27,445 nucleotides of DNA from DATBMA01 sp036555105 (GCA_036555105.1 DATBMA010000035.1:1-27445); one strand, 5' to 3'; numbered from the stretch's first letter, positions 14,799-23,896 are shown. Made by a program: numbers and translations. Notes: generated from the sequence alone by a model not told the origin.

Positions 14799-15400
14799 TC
14801 GCCTGTTGCGATGGCTTCGGCGTTGCCGACTTCCTGCTGGAAATTGGCCACCGCCTCAGAGAAGGATTGGACGCCATTGCGCCGGGCTTCGCCGGTGTCG
14901 GGGGGTGGAGCGATCAGTCCTTCCAAGGCCGCATCCGCCGCCGCTGAAGCGTTGGTCGCCTCGGATACGAGCGTGGCATGCGATGCCGACAGGGAATCGG
15001 GAGGAGTGACGGCGCTGAGGTCGGAGGCCACGTCGGCGCTCTCGTTCGCCACCGTCTCGAATGCCGCGCGAGCCTCGTCGAAGCTCACCGTCCGGGGGTC
15101 TGCATCGAATCCGCTGTTGGCGGCGGTGAGCTGGCTGTCGAGATCCACCAAACGGGTCTCGGCGTCGTGGATGGCATCGATGTAGGCCTGCATCTCAGGG
15201 GTGAGGGCGATCGTCGTTCCGGTCGTGCTCGTGGAGCCTCCCGGTGCAGTCGAGGTGGTGCTGCTGGTCGAAGGCGGCAGCGTGTCAACCGGCGCCCCGG
15301 CGGGGAGCTGGCTGACGAACACATAGGTGAAGGCGACCATCCCCAGGATCACCAGGGGCAGGATCCAACGCCCTGGCCTGGGGTCGACGTTGTTGGTCAT
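14795..15400 (-). CDS. Membrane-anchored protein with Ser/Thr-rich linker, unknown function
   Basis: I do not recognise this 201-residue protein. It has one hydrophobic segment near residues 12-31, with basic residues before it, so the rest is likely outside the membrane. A low-complexity linker (STSSTTSTAPGGSTSTTGTT, about 44-63) follows. Residues 66-201 are Ala- and acid-rich and look helical, with heptad-like stretches that could form a coiled coil or small helical bundle. There is no lipobox. It overlaps the Eis-like gene by 4 nt, so the pair is co-translated. It is divergent from the gene at 15490, whose product also has one membrane segment and a low-complexity linker. Confidence 0.75.
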   Translation of the reverse strand: MTNNVDPRPGRWILPLVILGMVAFTYVFVSQLPAGAPVDTLPPSTSSTTSTAPGGSTSTTGTTIALTPEMQAYIDAIHDAETRLVDLDSQLTAANSGFDADPRTVSFDEARAAFETVANESADVASDLSAVTPPDSLSASHATLVSEATNASAAADAALEGLIAPPPDTGEARRNGVQSFSEAVANFQQEVGNAEAIATGE

Positions 15401-15454
15401 TCGAGCGGAACCTTAGTGGGGGGTGCCTTCAAGACCCTGGCGCCCGCGGAGGGG

Positions 15455-15483
15455 TTGAACCAGCGCTCACGGTCCCATACGTT
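15455..15483 (+). promoter_or_regulatory. Sigma70-type promoter, probably leaderless
   Basis: TTGAAC (15455-15460), a 17-nt spacer and TACGTT (15478-15483) fit -35 and -10 elements. The -10 box ends 6 nt before the ATG at 15490, so transcription is expected to begin at or next to the start codon. This is the best promoter I see in the window. Confidence 0.5.
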
Positions 15484-15489
15484 CGATCG

Positions 15490-16335
15490 ATGGAGCCGCC
15501 GCGGTCGAACGAGGAGCAGTTCGAGCACATTCCCTGGGAGAGGCTGCAGCCCCAACGTGCGATCACCCCCCGCCACCTATACATGATTGGGGGAGCGGTG
15601 GTCGTGGGCGCTCTCGCATTCGCGGTGACGAGGAGTGCGACCGCACCGACGCCGGCTGCGACCACGCTGCCGAGCCCGGCGATTGCCCCGGCCACCACCC
15701 CGGCGACCATCCCGGGCGAGGCGATACCGGGGCCAAGCCCGACGGTGCTGTCGGAAGCGGACTTGATGGCGGTCGAGCCGAGCGCTCTCTCACGAGCGGC
15801 CGCGGCGCAGGCCGAGTGGTTCGTCGAGGAGTACTTCACCGTCGATGGTTCGCCCAAGTCCACTGAGGCGCTCGCCCGATTTCTCCCAGCCGGGGTCGAG
15901 CTGCCCAACCAGGACGGAGGTCGATCGTTCGTGGAGTCCGCCCGCGCCGCCTCGATCGTGGAGTTGGGAAGCGGGCGCTTTCAAGTGGTCGTGGTGGTGC
16001 GGAGGCTGTCGGCCCCGGCCGGTGGGGACTACGTCCGGCTGGCACCGAACGCGGTCGAGGTGGTCGTGGACTTCGCAGCCGGCGCGCCCGCAATCGAAGA
16101 CCTCCCCACTCCCGTGCCGCTGCCGGAGGCGGCCGTCAGCGACCCTCCCCAGGTCGGTGAGGTCCCACCTGAGGTCGCCACCCGCGCTTTGGAGGGTCGC
16201 CCCCAGGGCACATCAGTGATCTCCGGCGGTCCCGAAGGAGCAGGGTGGCGATTGGTCCTCTCCATCCCCGACGAGGCAGGCCAGGCCTGGCCGATGGTGG
16301 TGCGGCTGGAGGGCGCCACCGCACCGCCGCCGTAA
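15490..16335 (+). CDS. Single-pass membrane protein with extracytoplasmic domain, unknown function
   Basis: This 281-residue protein has a short cytoplasmic N-terminus (1-29), one membrane segment (about 31-47) and a Pro/Thr/Ala-rich linker (50-85). An extracytoplasmic domain follows, with AAAQAEWFVEEYFTVDG, FVESARAASIVELGSGRFQVVVVVRRL and a C-terminal beta-rich part. The layout and the NTF2-like flavour of the domain recall the TcpC/conjugal-transfer family of Gram-positive elements. However, there are no other conjugation genes nearby, so I make no functional call. A good promoter lies just upstream. The stop is 6 nt from the end of the convergent NifU-N gene. Confidence 0.75.
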   Translation: MEPPRSNEEQFEHIPWERLQPQRAITPRHLYMIGGAVVVGALAFAVTRSATAPTPAATTLPSPAIAPATTPATIPGEAIPGPSPTVLSEADLMAVEPSALSRAAAAQAEWFVEEYFTVDGSPKSTEALARFLPAGVELPNQDGGRSFVESARAASIVELGSGRFQVVVVVRRLSAPAGGDYVRLAPNAVEVVVDFAAGAPAIEDLPTPVPLPEAAVSDPPQVGEVPPEVATRALEGRPQGTSVISGGPEGAGWRLVLSIPDEAGQAWPMVVRLEGATAPPP

Positions 16336-16341
16336 CACCTG

Positions 16342-16602
16342 TCAGTCCTCCGGGAATTCGCTTTCTAGGATCAGTTGAGCCTGGGGGGCGATGTCGGACC
16401 ACTCGGCGGCAGGATCCTTCGTAAGCGTGACGAAGTCAGCTGACATGAACACGGCGACCACGCCCCCAATGGCAAGCAGAGCAAGTGCGAGCGGGTCATC
16501 CGTCTCCTGGCCGGCTGCGAATGTCTTGGGCCCGCCGACCTGCCGTCCGACTGTGAACTTGACGGCGTTGGGATTGGGAGTGGCTTCGGGCCAGACCGGC
16601 AT
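16342..16602 (-). CDS. Stand-alone NifU N-terminal (Nfu_N) domain protein
   Basis: This 86-residue protein matches the scaffold Nfu/NifU N-terminal domain, with TPNPNAVKFTVGR at 8-20 and the IGGVVAVFMSADFVTLTK core. In full-length Nfu proteins this domain precedes a CxxC domain that carries the Fe-S cluster. That second domain and all cysteines are missing here, so the protein cannot itself bind a cluster in the usual way. A role in Fe-S delivery is possible by family but not shown. It starts 20 nt from the divergent hyuA and has no Shine-Dalgarno. Confidence 0.82.
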   Translation of the reverse strand: MPVWPEATPNPNAVKFTVGRQVGGPKTFAAGQETDDPLALALLAIGGVVAVFMSADFVTLTKDPAAEWSDIAPQAQLILESEFPED

Positions 16603-16622
16603 AGCGCGGCGAGCGTAGCCGG

Positions 16623-18545
16623 GTGGCCCTGGCGGTCGACGTCGGCGGAACCTTCACCGATCTGGTGTGGTGGGACGGTTCGAGACTGCGGACCGCCAAG
16701 GTCCCCACCACCGCCGATCAGAGCCGGTCCGTGCTGGGCGGAGCCGCCTCGCTGCTGAGCGGGTCCCGTGTCGAACTACTCCTCCACGGCACCACCGCAG
16801 CCACCAACGCCCTCCTCGAACGGCGCGGGGCCAAGGTGGCTTTCGTGACGGACGCCGGCTTCGAAGACCTGATCGAGATTGGCCGGCAGGATCGGCCTTC
16901 CCTCTATGACAGCTTCGCCGATCGGGCGGTGCCGCTGGTCCCGCGGTCGATGCGATTCGGCTTTGGGACGGAAGAGGCAGGCGCGATGGCAAGACGGGTG
17001 ATGGCGCGGTCGCCCGAGGCAGTGGCAGTGTGCCTTCTCTGGTCGGCCGATCGACGCGGGCGGGAGGCGGCGCTGGCGGAGGCTCTGGAGCTCGATGGCC
17101 CCGTCCCCACATCCCTCTCCCATCAGGTGCTCGACGAGGTCCGGGAGTTCGAGCGAGCTTCGACCACCGTGGTCAACGCATATCTGCAACCGGTCATGAA
17201 GTCATACATGAAGCGGTTGGCAGCCGCCGTCGAGCAGGTTGCCGGCGCGCTTGCGGTGATGTCGTCGGCAGGGGGTCTGATGGATGTGGACTCGGCAACC
17301 GCGGTCCCCGCCGCCCTTCTCCTGTCGGGTCCCGCCGCCGGTGTGGTTGGCGCAGCCGCGGTAGGGAGCCATCACGGAGTGGCCCGAGTCCTGACCTTCG
17401 ACATGGGTGGGACCTCTACCGACGTGGCCAGGATCGAAGACGGAAGGCCGCAGATGATGAACCAGCGTTCGGTCGCAGGGCTCCTGTGCTCCCTGCCTGC
17501 GATCGCCATACACACTGTCGGCGCCGGGGGAGGCAGCATCGGCTGGGTCGATTCCGGTGGGGCGCTCAGGGTGGGCCCGCAGTCAGCTGGAGCCGAGCCG
17601 GGCCCTGCTGCATACGGCCGGGGAGGCGATGTCGCCACCGTCACCGACGCTCACGTCCTGGCCGGGAATCTCGGCTTGGAGCGGCCACTGGGGGGGGACA
17701 TAACCCTGTCCCGGGCCGCCGCCGCCCAGGCCCTGGCCGGGCTGGGGGCGCGGATGGAGCTCCCCGAAGGCGAGGTAGCCCGGGGGATGGTGGAAGTGGT
17801 TGAGGCCCATATGGAAAGGGCGCTGCGGGTGGTCTCGATCGAACAGGGCTTCGACACCCGGGGGGCGAGCCTGCTGGCCTTCGGCGGGGCCGCCGGGTTG
17901 CACGCGGCAGCCCTGGCCCGCCGCCTCGACATGGACCAGGTGCTGATCCCTCCCCACTCCGGAGTCTTCAGCGCCCTCGGTCTGCTGCTCAGTGCACCTC
18001 GCACTGATGTGTCCCGCTCGGTGATGATGCAGGATGAAGGGCTGGCCCTCGATGCGGTGGCGGTGGAGCTCATGAATGTCGCTTCCGCGGGCCTGCGCCA
18101 GTCGACTGGTCGGTTGGATGTCGAGCTCGGGTTGATGGTGGATGTCCGCTACCTGGGGCAGTCGCATGAGATCGGCGTCCCCTACCGGGCAGGCCTGGGT
18201 TGGGCACAGCTGGCGAGCGACTTCCACGCCGCTCACCTCCGCATCAACGGGTTTGCTCGCGACGCCGACCCCATCGAGGTCGTGACCATCAGAGCAACCG
18301 CAGTAGCCGACCCGCTCCTGCAATGGGATCACCTGCCGGTGCCGGCTCCTGCTGGCGAGCGGCGGCTCGGCACCAGATCGGTGCCGGCAGCAGGCGAAGT
18401 GCCCGTCTGGTGGCGGCCCGCGCTGGCGGCCGGTGATGAGGTGCTCGGCCCGGCGTTCATCGATGAGCCGGAAGCCACGACCATCGTCGGGCATGGCGAT
18501 CGAGCCGTGGTCATGGCGGATGGCACGATCCGGGTCGAGTGGTGA
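16623..18545 (+). CDS. hyuA: Hydantoinase/oxoprolinase subunit A
   Basis: This 640-residue protein is the ATP-binding subunit of the 5-oxoprolinase / N-methylhydantoinase / acetone-carboxylase-like family, which uses ATP to open a lactam or hydantoin ring. The N-terminal domain begins with VDVGGTFTDLVWW (5-17). The actin-like phosphate loop LTFDMGGTSTDVARI and the segment TVGAGGGSIGW...AGAEPGPAAYGRGG are intact. The start is a GTG without a Shine-Dalgarno; no better start is visible. It overlaps hyuB and is part of the hyuAB-glcDEF cluster. The true substrate (5-oxoproline, a hydantoin, or another) cannot be told from sequence. Confidence 0.92.
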   Translation: MALAVDVGGTFTDLVWWDGSRLRTAKVPTTADQSRSVLGGAASLLSGSRVELLLHGTTAATNALLERRGAKVAFVTDAGFEDLIEIGRQDRPSLYDSFADRAVPLVPRSMRFGFGTEEAGAMARRVMARSPEAVAVCLLWSADRRGREAALAEALELDGPVPTSLSHQVLDEVREFERASTTVVNAYLQPVMKSYMKRLAAAVEQVAGALAVMSSAGGLMDVDSATAVPAALLLSGPAAGVVGAAAVGSHHGVARVLTFDMGGTSTDVARIEDGRPQMMNQRSVAGLLCSLPAIAIHTVGAGGGSIGWVDSGGALRVGPQSAGAEPGPAAYGRGGDVATVTDAHVLAGNLGLERPLGGDITLSRAAAAQALAGLGARMELPEGEVARGMVEVVEAHMERALRVVSIEQGFDTRGASLLAFGGAAGLHAAALARRLDMDQVLIPPHSGVFSALGLLLSAPRTDVSRSVMMQDEGLALDAVAVELMNVASAGLRQSTGRLDVELGLMVDVRYLGQSHEIGVPYRAGLGWAQLASDFHAAHLRINGFARDADPIEVVTIRATAVADPLLQWDHLPVPAPAGERRLGTRSVPAAGEVPVWWRPALAAGDEVLGPAFIDEPEATTIVGHGDRAVVMADGTIRVEW

Positions 18546-20077
18546 TCGATCCCATCGCACTCGAGGTCGGGCGCAACGCCCTCTCGTCGGTGGCGGATGA
18601 GATGGGATGGGTGCTGCGCCGCACCTCTTACTCACCCAACATCAAAGAACGAGCCGACTGCTCGGCAGCATTGTTCGTCGCCGATGGCGAGCTGCTCGCC
18701 CAGGCCGAGCACATCCCGGTCCACCTCGGTTCGATGCCTAGATCCGTGGCGGCGGTTCGCGGCCGTTTCGAGCCTGCTCCTGACTGCCAATACGCCGTCA
18801 ACGACCCGTTCGAAGGGGGAACCCACCTGAACGATCTCACTCTCGTCAAGCCGGTATTCAGCGATGGCGTGCTGGTGGCTTGGGTCGCCAATCGCGCCCA
18901 CCATGCCGACATCGGCGGAGATGCCCCCGGCTCTATGCCGGCCACCGCCACCAGGATCGACCAGGAGGGTCATCGGGTGGGTCCAACCCTGGCGATGGAG
19001 GCGGGGCGCTGGCGCGACGACTTCATCGAGCCCTTCGTCACCGCCTCACGAACGCCGGTGGAGAGACGCGGAGACCTGGCGGCCCAGCTCGGGGCGAACG
19101 AGATGGGGGCGAGGCGACTGCTCGAGCTGATTTCGAGCATCGGTGTCAATGGCTTTCGAGACCTGGCCGGGGCTCTCTTGGACTATGGAGAGCGAACCAT
19201 GCTGGCTGCCCTGACCAGCCTGCCCGCGGGGCGGTTCGCGTTCACCGATGTGATGGAATGGGGTGAGGCCGACCTTCCGATCGCGGTGGCGGTGACCGTT
19301 GGACCGGAAGGGCTGGTCGCCGACTTCACCGGCACACACGGTCAGGTCAAGGCAAACGTCAACGCGGTCGAAGCCGTGACCCTCAGTTGCCTCTACTACG
19401 CAGTCAGGGTGGCAACCGATCCGAGCATTCCGGCCAACGGCGGCTGTTACCGGCCGCTCCGGCTGCAAGTTCCTCCGGAGTCCTTGGTGTCGGCCCGGTA
19501 TCCGGCGGCGGTGGCTGCGGGGAACGTGGAGACGGCACAGCGGATCGCGGACGTGCTGCTGGGGGCGCTCGCCCAAGCGGCGCCCGCTCGGGTCCCGGCT
19601 GCGTCCCAGGGCACGATGAACAACATCCTGGTGGGCAATGAACGCTTCACGTACTACGAGACGGTCGCAGGTGGGCAAGGAGGTCGTCCCGGCAAGCCGG
19701 GGCAGTCAGGGATCCACACCGGCATGACCAACACGAAGAACACGCCCGCTGAGGCGATCGCCACCCACTATCCGATTCGGGTCGTGCGCTACACCCTGCG
19801 CCGGGACTCGGGTGGGCGCGGCCGGTTCCCGGGTGGTGAGGGAGTCGAGCGGGAGTTGGAGTTCGGCGAGCCGGCGACGGTGAGCCTGATCGGGGAGCGC
19901 AGGCGCAATCGCCCCTGGGGTTTGGCCGGGGGCGAGCCCGGGGCGGTGGGGGAGGACTGGCTGCTCCGTCCTGACAAGGCGCCCGAGCGCTTGCCCGGCA
20001 AGGCCACATTCGAGGTGGAGGCCGGCGACCGGGTGCTGGTGCGCACGCCGGGTGGCGGCGGTTGGGGCAAGGCGTAG
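18542..20077 (+). CDS. hyuB: Hydantoinase/oxoprolinase subunit B
   Basis: This 511-residue partner of HyuA carries the hydrolytic half of the ATP-dependent lactamase. Conserved segments are NDPFEGGTHLNDLTLVKPVF, AHHADIGG, TMNNILVGN, NTKNTPAEAIATHYP and the Gly-rich GGRGRFPGGEGVERE. Two adjacent GTG codons are possible starts (18539 and 18542). I prefer 18542 because it gives the GTGA overlap with the hyuA stop used repeatedly in this genome. The gene ends in a short hairpin, and glcD follows after 59 nt. Confidence 0.92.
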   Translation: MIDPIALEVGRNALSSVADEMGWVLRRTSYSPNIKERADCSAALFVADGELLAQAEHIPVHLGSMPRSVAAVRGRFEPAPDCQYAVNDPFEGGTHLNDLTLVKPVFSDGVLVAWVANRAHHADIGGDAPGSMPATATRIDQEGHRVGPTLAMEAGRWRDDFIEPFVTASRTPVERRGDLAAQLGANEMGARRLLELISSIGVNGFRDLAGALLDYGERTMLAALTSLPAGRFAFTDVMEWGEADLPIAVAVTVGPEGLVADFTGTHGQVKANVNAVEAVTLSCLYYAVRVATDPSIPANGGCYRPLRLQVPPESLVSARYPAAVAAGNVETAQRIADVLLGALAQAAPARVPAASQGTMNNILVGNERFTYYETVAGGQGGRPGKPGQSGIHTGMTNTKNTPAEAIATHYPIRVVRYTLRRDSGGRGRFPGGEGVERELEFGEPATVSLIGERRRNRPWGLAGGEPGAVGEDWLLRPDKAPERLPGKATFEVEAGDRVLVRTPGGGGWGKA

Positions 20078-20092
20078 ACGGTCTCACCGTCT
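20076..20092 (+). terminator. Short hairpin at the hyuB stop
   Basis: AGACGGT, loop CTC, ACCGTCT forms a perfect 7-bp stem that begins in the hyuB stop codon. No U-run follows. It could weaken read-through into glcD or protect the upstream mRNA end. The evidence is only the symmetry and the position. Confidence 0.35.
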
Positions 20093-20124
20093 CACGTCGC
20101 GCGTCGCCGACCGGTGCGAGGTCC

Positions 20125-20130
20125 TAGCCT
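20125..20130 (+). promoter_or_regulatory. Putative -10 box before glcD
   Basis: TAGCCT ends 6 nt before the glcD ATG, and there is no Shine-Dalgarno, so glcDEF may have its own leaderless start in the 59-nt gap after hyuB. No convincing -35 box is visible. Confidence 0.25.
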
Positions 20131-20136
20131 TCCACT

Positions 20137-21555
20137 ATGTCCCTGGCCGAGGACCTGCGCCAACTGCTTGGCGCGGACCGAGTGCTGGACGGATCACTTC
20201 AGCGCTACCTCTACGGGAAGGACTCCGGGGTCGCCCGCGGGAACCCGGACCTGGTCGTTACCCCGCGAACCACCGAAGAGGTGGCTGCCGTGGTCCGCAC
20301 TGCCAAGCGACACGGAGTTCCGATCGTTCCGCGTGGGGCTGGAACCGGGCTGGCGGGCGGAGCCGTGCCGATCGAGGGAGGAGTGGTCCTCTCAACCACG
20401 TTGATGAACGAGATCCATGAGATCGACCCGGTGGCGCGTACCGCCTGGGTCGGGCCCGGTGTCATCAACCTGGATCTCTCCAACGCCACTCGCGCGAATG
20501 GGCTCCACTTCGCCCCCGACCCGTCCTCTCAGTCCGCCTGCACGATCGGCGGCAATGTCGCCAACAACTCGGGCGGGCCTCACTGTCTGGCAGAGGGGTC
20601 GACGGTCAATCACATCCTTGCCATCGAAGTGGTCCTCGAAGACGGTTCTGTCATCGAACTGGGCGGCATCGCACCGGACCCCCCAGGGCTCGATCTGCGT
20701 GGCCTGTTGGTTGGGTCGGAAGGAACGCTCGGGATCGTCACCAAGGCTCTGGTCAAGCTGACACCCAATCCCCCCGAGGTCCGCACGCTCCTGATCGCGT
20801 TCGACTCGGTCAACGCCGCTGCCGCCACGGTCTCCGGCGTCATCGCCGCCGGGGTGGTGCCGGCCGCCCTCGAGATGATGGACCAGCGGATGGTGATGGC
20901 GGTCGAGAATTGGCTGCACCTCGGCCTCCCCACCGAAGCGGCCGCGCTACTGCTGGCCGAGGTGACCGGCACAGCCGATGCCGTCGACTCCGAGGCCAGC
21001 CTCATCGCCGGCGAGGCGGCCGCCCGCGGAGCCCTCTCGGTCCGGATCGCCAGCTCGGAGGCGGAGAGAGCGCTGCTCTGGAAGGGCCGGAAGTCGGCCT
21101 TTGGCGCAGTGGCGCAGGCGGCTCCCGACTACTACCTGCACGACACGGTCGTGCCTCGCACCCGTCTCGTGGAGACCATGGCTGAGGTGTACCGGATCGC
21201 CGAGCGACACGACCTGCAGATGCTCAACGTGTTCCATGCAGGTGACGGCAACCTCCATCCGTTGATTGCCTTCGACTCGGAGGCGCCGGGGATGCTGGAC
21301 CGGGTCCACGCCGCAGCCGAGGAACTGGTGCAGCTGTGCATCCGACAAGGAGGTGCCCTGTCCGGTGAGCACGGCATTGGGCTGGAGAAGCGCGATCTGA
21401 TGCCACTGAGCTTCGACCAGGTCTCGTTGGACGCTCAAGCCAGGATCAAAGACGTGTTCGACCCGGAGGGCCTCATGAACCCGAGCAAGGTCCTGCCGGA
21501 GGGGGCGCGTTGTTTCGACCTCGCCGCCAGACCTCCAGGCGGTGCCTGGGTTTGA
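20137..21555 (+). CDS. glcD: Glycolate/D-lactate oxidase FAD subunit GlcD
   Basis: This 472-residue VAO/PCMH-type flavoprotein oxidises a 2-hydroxyacid such as glycolate to glyoxylate. The FAD-binding half shows PRGAGTGLAGGAVPIEGG (68-85) and DPSSQSACTIGGNVANNSGG (128-147). The C-terminal FAD-oxidase half shows NVFHAGDGNLHPLIAF and GGALSGEHGIGLEKRD near the end, with the active-site histidines. It is followed by glcE (4-nt overlap) and glcF, so the three-subunit complex is complete. Paralogues act on D-lactate or other 2-hydroxyacids, so the substrate is a family-level guess. Confidence 0.92.
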   Translation: MSLAEDLRQLLGADRVLDGSLQRYLYGKDSGVARGNPDLVVTPRTTEEVAAVVRTAKRHGVPIVPRGAGTGLAGGAVPIEGGVVLSTTLMNEIHEIDPVARTAWVGPGVINLDLSNATRANGLHFAPDPSSQSACTIGGNVANNSGGPHCLAEGSTVNHILAIEVVLEDGSVIELGGIAPDPPGLDLRGLLVGSEGTLGIVTKALVKLTPNPPEVRTLLIAFDSVNAAAATVSGVIAAGVVPAALEMMDQRMVMAVENWLHLGLPTEAAALLLAEVTGTADAVDSEASLIAGEAAARGALSVRIASSEAERALLWKGRKSAFGAVAQAAPDYYLHDTVVPRTRLVETMAEVYRIAERHDLQMLNVFHAGDGNLHPLIAFDSEAPGMLDRVHAAAEELVQLCIRQGGALSGEHGIGLEKRDLMPLSFDQVSLDAQARIKDVFDPEGLMNPSKVLPEGARCFDLAARPPGGAWV

Positions 21556-22664
21556 GCGAGTCGCATGCTGAGCTGGCGGCCCTCCGGCAGGCGTTTGGGG
21601 CATCGAGCGACGAGCTGACCGGGGCAGAGGCCGTGCTCGCCCCCCGAGATGCCGGGGAGGCGTCCGCCGCTCTTCGCTGGGCGAGCCGCAGCGGGGCCAG
21701 GGTTCTGGTGCGGGGCGGGGGAACCCATCAGGGCCTCGGGTACCCGCTCGATCCGGATCTGGTGATCTCGACCGAGCGCCTCGGCTCCATCGTCGCCTGG
21801 GAGCCAGAGGATCTGACTTTGGTCGTGGAGGCCGGTGCTCCCGTCTCCCGGGTCGAGGCGATGCTGGCCGAGCGCGGGCAGACCGCGGTCATGCCGGAGC
21901 GGCCGGGCTCGGCCACTATCGGCGGGGTGGTCTCGGCCGGGGTGTCAGGCTTCCGACGCCGGAGATACGGCCCCACTCGCGACCGCATGCTGGAAGTGAC
22001 TCTGGTGACAGGGGACGGTCGGCTGGTGACAGGCGGCGGAAGGGTGGTCAAGAACGTCTCGGGGTATGACCTACCGCGCCTGGCAGTTGGTGCTTTTGGC
22101 TCGCTCGGCCTCGTGGTCTCGGTGTGCCTGAAGCTGTGGCCAATCGGTGAGTCACTGGCAACGGTCACCTTGGACGATCCGGATCGCGCCGACCTCCTTT
22201 CTCGGCCACTGGCGGTCCTGGATCTCAACGGTCAGGTCACCGCCTATTTGGGCGGCACACCAGGCGAGGTGGACGAGCAATCCCGACTGTGCGGCGGGGA
22301 GCGGAGGGATGGTCTCGTTTGGCCCGACGATCCGGCAGGCACGTATCGCTGGTCGCTCAGGGTCCCGCCCAAGCACACCAGGTACGCCTCAGGGCGGGTG
22401 CCGAATGGGTGGGATCGGCTGGCTCTGCTCGGGGTAGGGGAGATCCGATTGGCTTCGGCATCCATCGAAGGCCACCGGGACTTGCGGGCCTGGGCCGAGG
22501 GCATCGGAGGGGCCCTGGTGATGGTGGATGGCCCTGACGAGGCATATGCGGACCTCGACCCTTGGGGCACTCCGCCTGCATCCGTCGAGATCCAGCGACG
22601 ACTGATCGCGGCCTTCGATCCTGCCCGAGTCATCAACCCCGGTCGGCTCCCGGGGAGGCTGTGA
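21552..22664 (+). CDS. glcE: Glycolate oxidase FAD-binding subunit GlcE
   Basis: This 370-residue second flavoprotein subunit has the PCMH motif VRGGGTHQGLGYP, then RPGSATIGGVVSAGVSG and RVVKNVSGYDLPRLAVGAFGSLGLV, the typical GlcE FAD-site text. The frame is open from 21510, but that stretch overlaps the glcD C-terminus. A TTG at 21552 overlaps the glcD stop in TTGA and begins just before the conserved part, so I choose it. The protein is short compared with GlcD, as is usual for GlcE. It overlaps glcF by one base. Confidence 0.88.
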   Translation: MSESHAELAALRQAFGASSDELTGAEAVLAPRDAGEASAALRWASRSGARVLVRGGGTHQGLGYPLDPDLVISTERLGSIVAWEPEDLTLVVEAGAPVSRVEAMLAERGQTAVMPERPGSATIGGVVSAGVSGFRRRRYGPTRDRMLEVTLVTGDGRLVTGGGRVVKNVSGYDLPRLAVGAFGSLGLVVSVCLKLWPIGESLATVTLDDPDRADLLSRPLAVLDLNGQVTAYLGGTPGEVDEQSRLCGGERRDGLVWPDDPAGTYRWSLRVPPKHTRYASGRVPNGWDRLALLGVGEIRLASASIEGHRDLRAWAEGIGGALVMVDGPDEAYADLDPWGTPPASVEIQRRLIAAFDPARVINPGRLPGRL

Positions 22665-23896
22665 TGGCCTGGGTCACAGATCTCCACCCAACCAAGTCCG
22701 AGCTCGATGCCTGTGTCCAGTGTGGGCTATGCCTCCCTCATTGCCCGACGTTCCGGCTCACGGGGCTCGAGACCGCGTCACCCCGGGGGAGGCTGGCGGC
22801 GATGAGCGCCGTGTCCCATGGTCTGGCCGAGGTCGACCAGGAGTTCGCCGATGTGGTGGGGTTCTGTCTCCAATGCCGCGCCTGCGAGCCCGTCTGCCCG
22901 GGGTTGGTGCCTTTCGGGCGGGCCATGGAGGGGGCGAGGGCGGAAGTGGCCGCCCAGGTGCCAGATCCGCGGCGGGCAAGGCGACATCGCTTGCTCAGGC
23001 GAGTCCTCGTCAGCCGCTCCTGGCGGCGCTCGCTCACTGCCGGGGCGGCGTTGGCCCAGCGGGCCAGACTCGGCGGGGTGATGCCCGGCCCGCTGCGCCT
23101 AGGGCTGCGGGGCCTTCGCCGGCTTCCAATGCGGCCGCCGGAAGTCCTCGGTGGTACCTGGGAGCCGTCCGGACCAGTGCGCGCCACCGCGGCGCTGCTC
23201 GCTGGATGTGTGATGGAGCCCTGGTTCGACCCTGTGCATCGCGCCGTCATCGAGCTCCTCACACTGGGCGGATACCGGGTGACGGTCCCGTCCGGCCAGA
23301 CCTGTTGCGGGGCCTTGGCCGCCCATGACGGTGCCGCCCAACTGGCCAGAGAGCTGGCCGAGGTGAATCGGGCGGCATTCCGGTCGTTCGACCTGATCGT
23401 GGCCGACGCCGCCGGGTGCTCGGCCCACCTCAAGGAATATGAACACTGGACCGACGGGGGCGAGCAAGTAGCGTCGCGGGCCCGTGATGCCGTCGAGGTG
23501 GTCGCCGCGTTGATCGATGAGGGACTGTTGCGGAGACGACAGCCCACCGGAGACCTGGTGGCGGTGCAAGATCCTTGCCATCTCCGCCACGCCCAGCGGC
23601 TCGTGGAGGCTCCTCGCAAGATCGTCGATGCCGCCGGTTACTCAGTCGTGGATCTGGACGAAGGTGGGTTCTGTTGCGGAGCGGCCGGTCTGTACTCGCT
23701 CGTCCAGCCGGAGGCCTCCGCCCGGCTTGGGGCTGCCAAGGCAGAGCAGGTGGCGAAGTCGGGCGCACGGATCGTCGCCTCCGCCAATCCCGGCTGTGAA
23801 ATGCAGCTGCGCAGCCATCTCGACCAGTCGATCACGATCGCCCATCCCATCGAGCTCTATGCCAACGCGATCAGGCCGGAGTTGGTCGGGCGGTGA
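22664..23896 (+). CDS. glcF: Glycolate oxidase iron-sulfur subunit GlcF
   Basis: This 410-residue electron-transfer subunit carries two 4Fe-4S ferredoxin motifs: Cys17-x2-Cys20-x2-Cys23-x3-Cys27-Pro and Cys68-x2-Cys71-x2-Cys74-x3-Cys78-Pro. Two CCG domains follow, marked by QTCCGAL and GGFCCGAAG with their upstream DPCH and AGC partners. It passes electrons from GlcD/GlcE toward the quinone pool. The ATG at 22664 sits in TGATG with the glcE stop and has GGGGAGG 5 nt before it, so I prefer it to the upstream in-frame start at 22562. The stop overlaps the next start in GTGA. Confidence 0.93.
   Translation: MAWVTDLHPTKSELDACVQCGLCLPHCPTFRLTGLETASPRGRLAAMSAVSHGLAEVDQEFADVVGFCLQCRACEPVCPGLVPFGRAMEGARAEVAAQVPDPRRARRHRLLRRVLVSRSWRRSLTAGAALAQRARLGGVMPGPLRLGLRGLRRLPMRPPEVLGGTWEPSGPVRATAALLAGCVMEPWFDPVHRAVIELLTLGGYRVTVPSGQTCCGALAAHDGAAQLARELAEVNRAAFRSFDLIVADAAGCSAHLKEYEHWTDGGEQVASRARDAVEVVAALIDEGLLRRRQPTGDLVAVQDPCHLRHAQRLVEAPRKIVDAAGYSVVDLDEGGFCCGAAGLYSLVQPEASARLGAAKAEQVAKSGARIVASANPGCEMQLRSHLDQSITIAHPIELYANAIRPELVGR

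Noticed and set aside
14076..15185. Plus-strand ORF of 369 codons
   Set aside because: It is antisense to the Eis-like gene and its coupled partner, and has no recognisable domain.
15490..16335. Part of a conjugative element (TcpC-like)
   Set aside because: Only a weak layout similarity; no other transfer, relaxase or integrase gene is present and neighbours are chromosomal.
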